From: an uncultured bacterium
Lineage (GTDB): Bacteria > Spirochaetota > UBA4802 > UB4802
DNA length: 48,298 nt
Reading direction: 5' to 3'
Assembly: GCA_937920495.1 (NCBI GenBank)
Contig: CALEUQ010000035.1
Span: 1-48,298 of the forward strand
Of this stretch, positions 35,495 to 43,511 are shown piece by piece. Numbering within the stretch: position 1 is the first letter of the stretch; each line of letters opens with the position of its first letter. A model generated the notes under the pieces. That model saw nothing but the letters and a program-made list of their open reading frames with translations, searched no databases and was not told where the DNA came from. Position numbers and translations under genes: made by a program.

Positions 35495-36436
35495 ATGAAC
35501 TCAATCGACTATTTAGAAGCAACTGATTTTAATGATGAAGATGTAATGAACATTAAAGGTAATAAAAAGCTCTATGTAATATTTTCCACTATTGGTGAGC
35601 GTGAAGCTGGGCTGATATATCAAAAAATAAGGATTATTGATACATTGCAATGTGTTGACGGAATATTTTTGTCACATCGGCGTGTTGATGATGATAAAGA
35701 AGAATTGACGGAACAAAACGCTAAAGAAGCCAGCAGCAAAGCAAAGGTAATACTGTGCAATGCCATTGATGTGCCTGATATGGGCCTTGAGAAAGGTAAG
35801 GGCGCTGACATGCGTCGGGCACTATATTATCTTATCACTGGATATAAGGCTGATATTAACAATACAGTCGTGGTTTTTCTTGATGCCGATGTACTTCCGC
35901 AATATTTTGGTAATCATTTTGTGCTGGGGCTTGCAGGTGCAGTGATGCAGGGGTATGATTTTGCCAAGGCAAGTTTCTGGCGGGAAATGGGCAGGGTAAA
36001 AAAATATGTAGCTCAGCCTTTATTTTCGGCGATAGTTCATGGTAATCTGGAACCACTGCGCAAATTTGCATATCCCTTAAGCGGTGAGGTTGCCGGCACG
36101 CTTTCCTTCTTTACAAAAGTGAGCTTCTGGCAGATGTATGGTGTTGAAACGGGGATTAATATTGATGCAGTATTAAGTAATTATAAAATTGCTGATGTTA
36201 ATTTAGGCTTATATGACCATGAACATCATGGTGATCTTAATATACAGAAGATGTCGTTTGGCATTATCAGAACATTTTTGTTGCAATTAATTGAATATGG
36301 ATACATAGAATTAAAAAATGGTGCTGAAATAAGTGATGTGTTTAAGGCACAATATATAGATGAACATGGAAAGCGACAGTCAATAGAATTTAACCTTTCA
36401 GAAAAAAAATATTTTCCACTCTGCACTATTGTATGA
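35495..36436 (+). CDS. GT-A glycosyltransferase, glucosyl-3-phosphoglycerate synthase-like
   Basis: A 313-residue nucleotide-sugar transferase. Near the middle VVVFLDADVLPQYFG gives the DxD metal site, and upstream GKGADMRRALYYLI is the base- or acceptor-binding loop seen in the GT81/MpgS-like group. RKFAYPLSGEVAGTLSFF is the PLxGE-type segment of that group. The C terminus has HEHHGDLNIQKM, which may supply the last metal ligand. The similarity to glucosyl-3-phosphoglycerate synthases suggests a sugar-phosphoglycerate or related compatible solute, but no partner phosphatase is near and the acceptor is unproven. A weak GGAAAAA precedes the ATG. Confidence 0.75.
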   Translation: MNSIDYLEATDFNDEDVMNIKGNKKLYVIFSTIGEREAGLIYQKIRIIDTLQCVDGIFLSHRRVDDDKEELTEQNAKEASSKAKVILCNAIDVPDMGLEKGKGADMRRALYYLITGYKADINNTVVVFLDADVLPQYFGNHFVLGLAGAVMQGYDFAKASFWREMGRVKKYVAQPLFSAIVHGNLEPLRKFAYPLSGEVAGTLSFFTKVSFWQMYGVETGINIDAVLSNYKIADVNLGLYDHEHHGDLNIQKMSFGIIRTFLLQLIEYGYIELKNGAEISDVFKAQYIDEHGKRQSIEFNLSEKKYFPLCTIV

Positions 36437-36790
36437 AAAACACGGCTCATCCCTTAATTTTGGGAAAATCATACACACGCACTGCGGGTTTTTAATGAAA
36501 CATTATTTTATGCAATACTATCATTCTTAAGTAACATTTTTTATGCATAAGGTATTAACGAAAATATGAAATACCTTTTTGATGGATAACCCTATTTCCC
36601 AAAAATCCGGAAAGAGGGTAAAAGTACATCCCTGCTGTCTGCTGCGGCAAGGGTGTACAATATAAATATATATATTGTGCATAGAATTTATGGGCAACTT
36701 GATTTTTCCAAAAAAAGATATTGAAAATAAATCATGTATAAGAGAAACTTGATTAATTTTATATTTATAAATATAATATGTATTTCAATT
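36437..36790. other. Spacer with diverged repeat copy D
   Basis: Apart from copy D (36624-36700) the spacer is AT-rich. The open frame of the next gene extends upstream to 36734, but the 19 extra residues look like chance coding. Confidence 0.4.
36624..36700 (-). repeat. Intergenic repeat family, copy D (diverged)
   Basis: A hairpin with arms GTACATCCCTGC and GCAAGGGTGTAC-like sequence (36624-36657) is followed by AATATAAATATA and a CATAGAATTTATGG segment that resembles the flank of copy B. Less conserved than A-C. Confidence 0.5.
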
Positions 36791-37498
36791 ATGAAAGAAG
36801 TACTGCCAAAAGAATTTGAGAAATCATTAAAAGTTTTAATCAATGGTCTAACTCCCAAAAACCGAGTACCGATGAGTATAGATGCGTTAAAAGGGTATCT
36901 TTTTGGGTTGGCTGTTGTTCCAATTGATTATGACCCGGAAGATTGGGTCCCACCTATATTTGGGGGAAAAATGCCAACTTTTGATTCATTGGAACAGCGT
37001 GACATGGTATATGATATATTATATGATGCATTACATAAATTTATTACTGCGTTTGAAAAAGAAAAATTATATTTTCCATATAATTATAATATCGAAAAAC
37101 CAAATCTAAAATACTTCAACAAAGTAAGTGAATGGTGTAAGGGTTTTTATGAATCGATACGTTTTCATCCAGAACTATGGTATATGGATGGTAGTGTTGA
37201 AATCCCTGAGAAGGACAATATTCCGAGTATAGATGAAATTGAGTATGAAACATATGTTCTTCTGGATGTTATGGCATTACAGATTATAATGGATTTTGAT
37301 GAGCATAAAGACAATTGTATGCGAGTCATGATTTATCAACATATTAAAAATAATAAAACTACGAATGTTAAGATAGATGAAAAATATTTAAAGAAATACT
37401 TGTTAGAATTTTTCTATAAAGTTTATCAAACAATTTTATTTCATGGATATACCATCACAAATGATCTATTGACAGATGATAAATCAACTACAACTTAA
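36791..37498 (+). CDS. UPF0149/YecA-like protein, C-terminal SEC-C motif split off by frameshift
   Basis: The protein (236 residues from ATG 36791; the frame is open from 36734) begins MKEVLPKEFEKSLKVLI and has MSIDALKGYLFGLAVVP, then EDWVPPIFGG, the opening of the UPF0149/YecA/YgfB family. Most of these end in a zinc-binding SEC-C motif. Here the frame stops at 37496-37498, yet 37501-37572 encodes TGRNDPCPCGSGKKYKKCC and GKDI in another frame, an intact SEC-C tail (CxCxSGxxxxxCC). One base change in the TTAAAAAC run would join them. The gene is therefore disrupted by a single-base indel or a sequencing error. No Shine-Dalgarno is clear. Confidence 0.8.
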   Translation: MKEVLPKEFEKSLKVLINGLTPKNRVPMSIDALKGYLFGLAVVPIDYDPEDWVPPIFGGKMPTFDSLEQRDMVYDILYDALHKFITAFEKEKLYFPYNYNIEKPNLKYFNKVSEWCKGFYESIRFHPELWYMDGSVEIPEKDNIPSIDEIEYETYVLLDVMALQIIMDFDEHKDNCMRVMIYQHIKNNKTTNVKIDEKYLKKYLLEFFYKVYQTILFHGYTITNDLLTDDKSTTT

Positions 37499-37500
37499 AA

Positions 37501-37572
37501 ACTGGACGTAATGATCCATGCCCATGCGGAAGTGGTAAAAAATACAAAAAATGCTGCGGTAAAGATATTTAG
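37501..37572 (+). pseudogene. Detached SEC-C zinc motif of the upstream gene
   Basis: TGRNDPCPCGSGKKYKKCC is a textbook SEC-C motif, out of frame by one base with the end of the 36791 gene. It ends in TAG at 37570-37572. Confidence 0.75.
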
Positions 37573-37585
37573 AAAAATTTTTTTG

Positions 37586-37628
37586 TTGACAGATTTTATG
37601 TATATTATATATGTGAGTAAGTACTCAC
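37586..37628 (+). promoter_or_regulatory. Promoter and TetR-type operator of the SCP2/transketolase operon
   Basis: TTGACA (37586-37591) is followed by an AT-rich -10 region (TATATG at 37608-37613). A perfect dyad, GTGAGTA-AG-TACTCAC, at 37613-37628 sits on the expected start site. GAGTA/TACTC dyads are common TetR-family sites. The GGAGG-led first gene starts at 37685. The sequence differs from the operator at 16289, so a different regulator is expected. Confidence 0.65.
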
Positions 37629-37684
37629 TCATTTTAATGCGTAATACTGATAATTATCTAACAAAGAAATAAAGGAGGAAGAAG

Positions 37685-38443
37685 ATGGATTATAATTTCA
37701 TAAAGTCACGATTACATTTATATGCAGTGTTGCAAAATATTGAAGATCTTGTGCAATATGATGATGAGGCAAAAAAACTAATTAAAGACTGGAATGTTGT
37801 AATAAAGTTCAGCGTAAGAAAAAGTGGTGATGTGTATCTTATCTTTGAAAATGGGAAATGCATAGTTTCGGAAACCAGCCCTGGAAAAGCAAATATTGTG
37901 TTATATTTTACTTCACCAGCCCATCTGAATAAGATGTTTGATGGCAAAGCAAATCCTATCCCGCTCAAAGGCATAACAAAACTAAGCTTTTTAACCAGGG
38001 AATTTCCAAAACTTACAAAACGCCTGGAATACTATCTAAAGCCAGATGATCAGAAATTAAAAGATAACAGGTTTGTAACGATCAATACAGTAATGACATT
38101 ACACACAGCGTTATTTGCACTGAAAGAGCTGCTTCTTTTTGATCCTATTGGAAAGCACATAGCAAAAAAAATAAAGGGAAGTGTGCTCATGATGAATGTT
38201 GATAAAGGACCGGCAGCGTATCTGGAACAAAAGGGTAATAGTTTTGAGGTACATAAAGGCTACCATAACAATCCACTGGCAGTGTTGCAATTTAAATCAA
38301 TGAAAATAGCCAATGACTTTTTAAATGGCAAGATGGATGCATTCAGTGCCATAGCTTCTGGGGCTGTGGCTACTAAAGGACATATTGAGTGGCTGGATGC
38401 AGTAAGTCCTGTTCTGGACAGGATTGCGTTATATTTAACATAA
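37685..38443 (+). CDS. SCP2-domain protein (tandem SCP2-like modules)
   Basis: A 252-residue cytosolic protein without signal peptide. Two SCP2 (sterol carrier protein 2-like) halves can be aligned: VYLIFENGKCIVSETSPGKANIVLYFTSPAHLNKMFDGKANPI (about 50-95) and AAYLEQKGNSFEVHKGYHNNPLAVLQFKSMKIANDFLNGKMDAF (about 178-222). Such modules bind long-chain or steroidal ligands. Between them are hydrophobic helices. It opens an operon, with GGAGG 5-6 bases before ATG 37685 and a dyad operator upstream. Its companions are an aminotransferase, split transketolase, another SCP2 protein and a VOC protein. Function inferred as substrate holder or carrier. Confidence 0.8.
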   Translation: MDYNFIKSRLHLYAVLQNIEDLVQYDDEAKKLIKDWNVVIKFSVRKSGDVYLIFENGKCIVSETSPGKANIVLYFTSPAHLNKMFDGKANPIPLKGITKLSFLTREFPKLTKRLEYYLKPDDQKLKDNRFVTINTVMTLHTALFALKELLLFDPIGKHIAKKIKGSVLMMNVDKGPAAYLEQKGNSFEVHKGYHNNPLAVLQFKSMKIANDFLNGKMDAFSAIASGAVATKGHIEWLDAVSPVLDRIALYLT

Positions 38444-38468
38444 ATTTTTTTATAGATGAGGTGCCATT

Positions 38469-39770
38469 ATGAAATTAGAAGCTAAAGGTGCAACACGAAG
38501 TACAGTATCAAAAATAAAAAGCAAAACGTATACATATACTAACTCGCAAAAATTATTCCAGCGGGCTCTGAAAGTGATTCCATGTGGTATTCCAGGGCAT
38601 TTTAGTCCCGCACCTCTTGTTCCGCCAACGATGTATCCATTTTATGCTGCAAGGGCAAAAGGCGCTAAGTTCTGGGATATTGATGGCAATGAGTTCATTG
38701 ATTATATGTGCGCATACGGTCCAATGGTCCTGGGATATAATCATCCAAAAGTTGAAAAAGCAGCAGGTGAGCAACGTCAAAAAGGCGATTGCATGCCGGC
38801 GCCCGGCAAAATCATGGTAGAGCTTGCTGAAATGTTGTGCAGTACTATTGCAGGTGCGCACTGGGCATTCTTTGCAAAGAATGGTGGTGATGTCACCAAT
38901 TTAGCTATTATGATTGCTCGTGCTGCAACTGGCAGAAAAAAGATTGTGATGATAAAAGGCGGATACCATGGCGTTGCTCCGTGGATGCAGGGGTATGGCC
39001 ATTATGGTGTCATAGAAGAAGATGTTGCCAACATCATTGGTATTGAATGGAATAATGTTGGGCAATTTGAAGAAGCAATTGCTGCTAATCCTGATGGAAT
39101 TGCAGGATTCATTGCCACACCATACCATCATCCAACTTTTGCCGATAGTGAAATGCCTGCTCCAGGTTACTGGCAGCGTATCCGCCAGTTGTGTACAAAG
39201 CATGGCATTGTTCTTATTATTGATGATGTGCGCTGTGGTTTCAGATTGGACATGAAGGGGTCCGGGGCGTATTTTGGCTTTACACCTGATCTGGCGTGCT
39301 ATTGCAAAGCCATAGCCAATGGGTATCCAATATCCGCACTGGTTGGTGTTGATGCATTGAAGACTGTTGCAGCAAAGGTATTTTATACAGGAAGTTACTG
39401 GTATCAGGCTGTTCCAATGGCAGCTGCACTTGCCACACTGAAAGAGTTAAAACGTATCAATGGACCTGCGTTGATGAATAAAATAGGAAAGAAACTTTTT
39501 GATGGAATGACAAGAATATGTGCAGGTTATGGATTTGATCTAAAAGTCACCGGTGCGTATTCCATGCCGTATGTTCGTATCACCAATGATCCAAGCAATA
39601 TGCTGCATCAGGAATGGTGTGCCATGTGTACGGAGCGTGGTGCATATTTTACGTCGCATCACAACTGGTTTGTGTCAACAGCACATACTGAAAAAGATAT
39701 TCAGAAGACCTGGGATATCGTTGATGATGTGTGCAAGCTGTTGAAGAAGAAGTATGGTGGTAAATATTAA
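38469..39770 (+). CDS. Class III PLP aminotransferase, glutamate-1-semialdehyde aminomutase-like
   Basis: A fold-type I PLP enzyme of 433 residues. It has the class III layout: ARAKGAKFWDIDGNEFIDYMCAYGPMVLGYNHPKV near the N terminus, FFAKNGGDVTNLAIMIARAATGRKKIVMIKGGYHG, then IVLIIDDVRCGFR (PLP pyridine-binding Asp) and the Schiff-base lysine near 280 in CYCKAIANGYP. The closest general type is hemL, but the context is not tetrapyrrole synthesis and several active-site positions differ (for example AKNGG where aminomutases have TNSG-like). It may act as a transaminase or aminomutase in a lipid-linked pathway. AGGTG precedes the ATG; the transketolase genes follow. Confidence 0.85.
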   Translation: MKLEAKGATRSTVSKIKSKTYTYTNSQKLFQRALKVIPCGIPGHFSPAPLVPPTMYPFYAARAKGAKFWDIDGNEFIDYMCAYGPMVLGYNHPKVEKAAGEQRQKGDCMPAPGKIMVELAEMLCSTIAGAHWAFFAKNGGDVTNLAIMIARAATGRKKIVMIKGGYHGVAPWMQGYGHYGVIEEDVANIIGIEWNNVGQFEEAIAANPDGIAGFIATPYHHPTFADSEMPAPGYWQRIRQLCTKHGIVLIIDDVRCGFRLDMKGSGAYFGFTPDLACYCKAIANGYPISALVGVDALKTVAAKVFYTGSYWYQAVPMAAALATLKELKRINGPALMNKIGKKLFDGMTRICAGYGFDLKVTGAYSMPYVRITNDPSNMLHQEWCAMCTERGAYFTSHHNWFVSTAHTEKDIQKTWDIVDDVCKLLKKKYGGKY

Positions 39771-39863
39771 TATTCTTGCAATTGTGTAGTGTGGAGTGCA
39801 GTATTTAGTAACTATCGCTTAAAAAATAAATTGAAAATTTACTCAAGAATAAGGAGGATATAT

Positions 39864-40706
39864 ATGCCATTAACACAAGAAGAATTTCAGCAGCTAAACA
39901 GCAAAGCCTGCCAGATTAGAAAAGATACCATTGATACTGTGTACTGGGCAGGTGGTGGGCATGTAGGAGGCTCGCTGAGTTTTACCGAAATTATGGTCAT
40001 TTTATATTATAAGTATTTGCGTATTGATCCCAAAAATCCGCAATGGCCTGACCGGGATAGGGTTGTTCTAAGCAAAGGCCACGCGGGCGTTGGTTATGCA
40101 CCAATCCTTGCCGACAAAGGATATTTCCCAAAAGAATTGCTGAAAGAGTATAATCACACTGGTTCAATATTAGGTATGCATCTGGATGGCAATAAGGTGC
40201 CTGGTGTTGATGTATCCACTGGTTCGTTGGGGCATGGGTTGCCTATTGCGGTGGGATTGGCACTGGGAGCTCGGTTACAGAATAAATCCTGGCTTACATA
40301 TTGTATTTTAGGTGATGGCGAATGTGATGAAGGCTCGGTGTGGGAAGCTGCAATGGCTGCTTCCCACTATAAGGTTACTAATTTGATAACTATCGTTGAC
40401 CGCAACAGGATGATGATAGATGGGCCAACCGAAGAAGTAATGCGCCTTGAGCCGTTTGCTGACAAATGGAAAGCATTTGGCTGGATTGTGAAGGAAGTTG
40501 ATGGACATGATTTTAACCAGCTGGCTGATGCTATTGAATATGCACAGAAAGAAGATAGTGCTCCGGTTGTCATTATTGCGCACACAATCAAAGGGAAATG
40601 TGTGGACTTTATGGAAGATAAGTATGAATGGCACTATGGTGGCCTTGACAGTGAAAAGGTTGAGCTTGCCAAAGCATGTATAGACAAACATTACTGTGAA
40701 ATGTAA
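39864..40706 (+). CDS. Transketolase, N-terminal (TPP-binding) subunit
   Basis: A 280-residue split-transketolase subunit. It contains GGGHVGGSLSFTEIMVILYY, HLDGNKVPGVDVSTGSLGHGLPIAVGLAL and the TPP/Mg site GDGECDEGSVWEAAMAASHYKVTNLITIVDRN. ATG 39864 follows AAGGAGGAT at 7-8 bases and starts the conserved region; the frame is open from 39789 but that part is a spacer containing a dispersed AACTATCGC motif (39810). The C-terminal half is encoded 14 bases downstream. Split transketolases work in sugar-phosphate metabolism but also in several special ketol transfers. Confidence 0.92.
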   Translation: MPLTQEEFQQLNSKACQIRKDTIDTVYWAGGGHVGGSLSFTEIMVILYYKYLRIDPKNPQWPDRDRVVLSKGHAGVGYAPILADKGYFPKELLKEYNHTGSILGMHLDGNKVPGVDVSTGSLGHGLPIAVGLALGARLQNKSWLTYCILGDGECDEGSVWEAAMAASHYKVTNLITIVDRNRMMIDGPTEEVMRLEPFADKWKAFGWIVKEVDGHDFNQLADAIEYAQKEDSAPVVIIAHTIKGKCVDFMEDKYEWHYGGLDSEKVELAKACIDKHYCEM

Positions 40707-40720
40707 ACAAGGAGGATACA

Positions 40721-41734
40721 ATGGCTGCTGATGGATTAACATATACTATCGTTGATACTGCCAATATGTCAACGGCTGAAATTTATGGAAAAGTTTTATG
40801 TGATTTAGCTGAAAAGCACAATGACATTGTGGGACTTTCAGCTGATCTGGCCAAGTCTACAAAAATTGGTCAATTTGCAGCAAAATTTCCACAAAGGTTT
40901 TTCAATGCCGGTATTGCTGAACAAAATATGTTTGGTATGGCTGCGGGGCTGGCAAAATCGGGGCTTACGCCATTTGTTTCAACATTTGCTGTGTTTGCGT
41001 CGTTGCGTGCTGCTGAGCAGGTACGCACTGATATATGCTATCCAAAACTGAATGTGAAGATAATAGCAACACATGCTGGTACTTCATTTGGACAGGCTGG
41101 TACCACGCATCACTGCACAGAGGATCTGGCTATCATGCGTTCTTTTGCTAATATGGTGGTGATAGCTCCGGCAGATGGAATTGAAACTGCAAATGCAGTT
41201 ATTGCTGCGTATGAACACAAAGGTCCGGTGTACATACGTATAAACCGTGGCTTTGACCCCTTCCTGTACGAAAAATCAGATTACGGATTCCAGATAGGGA
41301 AGGCTGTGCAGCTTAAAGATGGCACTGATATTACGATCATTGCCTGTGGTGCTGCTGCGTATAATGCTTATCATGCTGCGGGTATTCTTGAAAAAGAGGA
41401 TGGATTGAGTGTACGTGTACTTAACATGCATACAATCAAGCCAATAGATGAAGAGGCTATACGTAAAGCGGTTATGGAAACACGGCGTATTGTAACATTT
41501 GAAGACCATAATATTTATGGTGGCTTAGGTAGCGCAGTGGCAGAGGTGATAGTAAAGAGCGGGAAAGCCTGTGCATTTGAGTCGGTTGGAATACCTGATG
41601 AATATGCCATCATAGGCCTGCCGGAGGATCTACAAAATTATTACGGCTTTGACCAGAATAAGATTATAGAAAAAGTACGACAGATAATGGGCAAAGATTT
41701 TGAACAAACTGAAGACTGGGAAGACGAGGTGTAA
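40721..41734 (+). CDS. Transketolase, C-terminal subunit
   Basis: A 337-residue partner of the preceding gene. The pyrimidine-binding domain has NAGIAEQNMFGMAAGLAKSGLTPFVSTFAVFASLRAAEQVRTDICYP, including the catalytic Glu of IAEQN, and THAGTSFGQAGTTHHCTEDLAIMRS. The C-terminal part (about 200-330) matches the transketolase_C fold with VEDHNIYGGLGSAVAEV-like sequence. AAGGAGGAT precedes the ATG. It is followed after one base by the second SCP2 gene, so the operon is tightly coupled. Confidence 0.92.
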   Translation: MAADGLTYTIVDTANMSTAEIYGKVLCDLAEKHNDIVGLSADLAKSTKIGQFAAKFPQRFFNAGIAEQNMFGMAAGLAKSGLTPFVSTFAVFASLRAAEQVRTDICYPKLNVKIIATHAGTSFGQAGTTHHCTEDLAIMRSFANMVVIAPADGIETANAVIAAYEHKGPVYIRINRGFDPFLYEKSDYGFQIGKAVQLKDGTDITIIACGAAAYNAYHAAGILEKEDGLSVRVLNMHTIKPIDEEAIRKAVMETRRIVTFEDHNIYGGLGSAVAEVIVKSGKACAFESVGIPDEYAIIGLPEDLQNYYGFDQNKIIEKVRQIMGKDFEQTEDWEDEV

Positions 41735-41735
41735 T

Positions 41736-42512
41736 ATGGCAACCCAGAACGAATTGTTTGCATCAACAATTTTTCTAAAAGCCGCATTGCCACTTACAAA
41801 AGTTATATTGGAGTACAGGCCACAAATGGCTGCAAAGTATAAAGGGCTTAATGGCGTGGTACAGTTTGTTGCAAAGGATGAGGCAGGCGATATTGGTGCG
41901 TATTTGCAATTTACCGATGGTGCTCTTGATGTAAAATATGGCATTCACGAAAAGCCTGATATTGTGTTTACATTTAAAGATGTAAAAACAATGAATGCAT
42001 TTTTTGCTGGTAAACCGGCAGTGCCTTCTATCAAAGGATTAACCAAACTAAAGCTTCTTTTAAAAGCTGTGAATGTATTGCTGGCTCTTAAAATTATTGG
42101 GCGCAAAACTCCACCAAAGAAACCAGAAGATCGTGAGCTTATGGTAAGGCTTATGCTGTATTTGCTGCCTTTAGGCATAAGTCAGCTCAACAAAGCTGGT
42201 CATCCTGAAATATCAAAATTTTGCCAGAAGAGTCCCGACAGGACATTTGCGTGGTCGGTTAATGGTACTGATATAGCTTCATATTTGCGCATGAAAGCGG
42301 GCAATTCTAAAGCAGGGCGGGGCAAATATACCCGTTCAAAACCATTTGTAGAATTTAAATTTGACAGTGTAGATGGTGCATTAGGCATTTTATTGCAGAC
42401 AACCGATATGATAGAAGCTTCAATCAATCGCATTCTGGTTATTGAAGGTTCGCCAGAATATGGTAAAGAGATGGGTTCTTTTATGAATATTGTGGGGCAA
42501 CTGGCGTCATAA
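41736..42512 (+). CDS. SCP2-domain protein (second in operon)
   Basis: A 258-residue protein (start ATG 41736, one base after the transketolase stop). An SCP2-like module is at about 30-110: GAYLQFTDGALDVKYGIHEKPDIVFTFKDVKTMNAFFAGKPAVPSIKGLTKLKLLL. Its C-terminal part (FAWSVNGTDIASYLRMKAGNS, then KPFVEFKFDSVDGALGILLQ) is a second, weaker copy. It is a clear relative of the 37685 protein (shared pattern F-x-x-G... GK..P..KG.TKL). With the SCP2 module of the glycyl radical enzyme it is the third SCP2 protein in this window. Likely to hold a hydrophobic intermediate; the ligand is unknown. Confidence 0.8.
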   Translation: MATQNELFASTIFLKAALPLTKVILEYRPQMAAKYKGLNGVVQFVAKDEAGDIGAYLQFTDGALDVKYGIHEKPDIVFTFKDVKTMNAFFAGKPAVPSIKGLTKLKLLLKAVNVLLALKIIGRKTPPKKPEDRELMVRLMLYLLPLGISQLNKAGHPEISKFCQKSPDRTFAWSVNGTDIASYLRMKAGNSKAGRGKYTRSKPFVEFKFDSVDGALGILLQTTDMIEASINRILVIEGSPEYGKEMGSFMNIVGQLAS

Positions 42513-42542
42513 AATAATACATATATAATCAACGGAGGTATC

Positions 42543-43058
42543 ATGAAAGTTAAATCATTAAGCCATGTTGGAATCACAGTAAGCAATTTTGAAAAAGCTG
42601 TAAAGTGGTACTGGGATATGTTCAGGTTCCCACTGGTTGCTGAAGAAACAATGGATGAAAAACAGGTGGAGGCGTTGTACAGCCTTTATGGATTAAAAAA
42701 TACAAAGTTACGGCTTGGTTTTTTGCGCACTCCAGGTGGAGCGGTGCTTGAGATATTTGAATTTACACCGACAGTTACTTCTGACAAAGTGTGCTGGAAC
42801 AAAATAGGATTAACGCACATAACTCTTGATGTGAGTAATGTAAAGAAATGGTATAAAAAGCTAAAAGAAAAGGGTGTAATGTTTCTATGTGAACCGCAAA
42901 AAACAGGTCCCAATGAATGGGTTTTTATGCAGGATTTAGATGGGAATCTTATTGAACTTATTGATTTAAAATTTAATTATATTGCCTTACGGTATCTAGG
43001 AGCGATAGTTGCACCACTACTTAGACGATTGCAGTTTGGTAAGTATTATATCACATAG
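42543..43058 (+). CDS. VOC (glyoxalase/dioxygenase superfamily) protein
   Basis: A 171-residue metalloprotein with two VOC beta-alpha-beta modules. Predicted metal ligands are His8 in SHVGITV, Glu in VLEIFEF near 70, His in GLTHITLDV near 97 and Glu in NLIELID near 138. This is the methylmalonyl-CoA epimerase/glyoxalase arrangement. Function could be epimerase, lyase or dioxygenase; the anaerobic context favours epimerase or lyase. GGAGG precedes the ATG. It is the last gene of the operon, followed by a terminator. Confidence 0.8.
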   Translation: MKVKSLSHVGITVSNFEKAVKWYWDMFRFPLVAEETMDEKQVEALYSLYGLKNTKLRLGFLRTPGGAVLEIFEFTPTVTSDKVCWNKIGLTHITLDVSNVKKWYKKLKEKGVMFLCEPQKTGPNEWVFMQDLDGNLIELIDLKFNYIALRYLGAIVAPLLRRLQFGKYYIT

Positions 43059-43060
43059 TC

Positions 43061-43090
43061 ATTCTGAGCTTGAATCAGAATCTTTTTTTT
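43061..43090 (+). terminator. Rho-independent terminator after the VOC gene
   Basis: ATTCTGA (43061-43067) and TCAGAAT (43075-43081) form a 7-pair stem with a 7-base loop, followed by C and eight Ts. It ends the SCP2/transketolase operon. Confidence 0.7.
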
Positions 43091-43416
43091 TGATATTTAT
43101 TTATTTATTCCCTACCTGGTTTAGAATTAATGACATTTTTTTGAATCGAGTATAGCTTAATGACAATAGGAAAGGAAGATACAAGTATGATAGATCCCAA
43201 ATCGGGATTCAGGATGACACATAAGCAATGGGTTGTGAGAGAATTATACATAAAGTTTTGTAGACGGAATTAACTCAGAGGCACAATCCTTAAATAAAAT
43301 TTGTGAAAATAATAAAATTATTGTACCCCCTGCCCGCCTTTAGCAGCCAGGGGGTACAGCGTTTTATTAACATAATATTTTTTAAGGAATTATTAGTGAA
43401 GAGATTTAATTTTTTA
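43091..43416. other. Spacer with dispersed repeats, no gene seen
   Basis: The spacer holds a GATCCC-AAATC-GGGATTC hairpin next to CAGGATGAC (43193-43217), related to the unit at 35281-35310, and repeat copy C (43288-43398). Confidence 0.5.
43288..43398 (+). repeat. Intergenic repeat family, copy C
   Basis: It shares AAATAAAATTTGTGAAAATAA, GCGTTTTATTAACATAAT and TTTAAGGAATTATTAGTGA with copies A and B (A orientation). Its core hairpin is GTACCCCCTG (43323-43332) against CAGGGGGTAC (43348-43357). Confidence 0.75.
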
Positions 43417-43444
43417 TTGACTATTTTATAGAGCAGTGTATAAT
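43417..43444 (+). promoter_or_regulatory. Promoter of the giant activase gene
   Basis: TTGACT (43417-43422), a 16-base spacer and consensus TATAAT (43439-43444). It lies about 60 bases before the ATG, and just after repeat copy C. Confidence 0.6.
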
Positions 43445-43511
43445 TATAGAAATAAACATAATACACATATATGTCATATTTAATATTGTAATACAAATAG
43501 AGGTGAATAGT

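Noticed and set aside
37613-37628. Same regulator for both SCP2 loci
   Set aside because: The GTGAGTA dyad and the AACATTGTTAA dyad share no sequence, so one TetR protein is unlikely to bind both.
38469-39770. Calling the aminotransferase hemL
   Set aside because: No tetrapyrrole genes are near and active-site segments differ; only the class III fold is supported.
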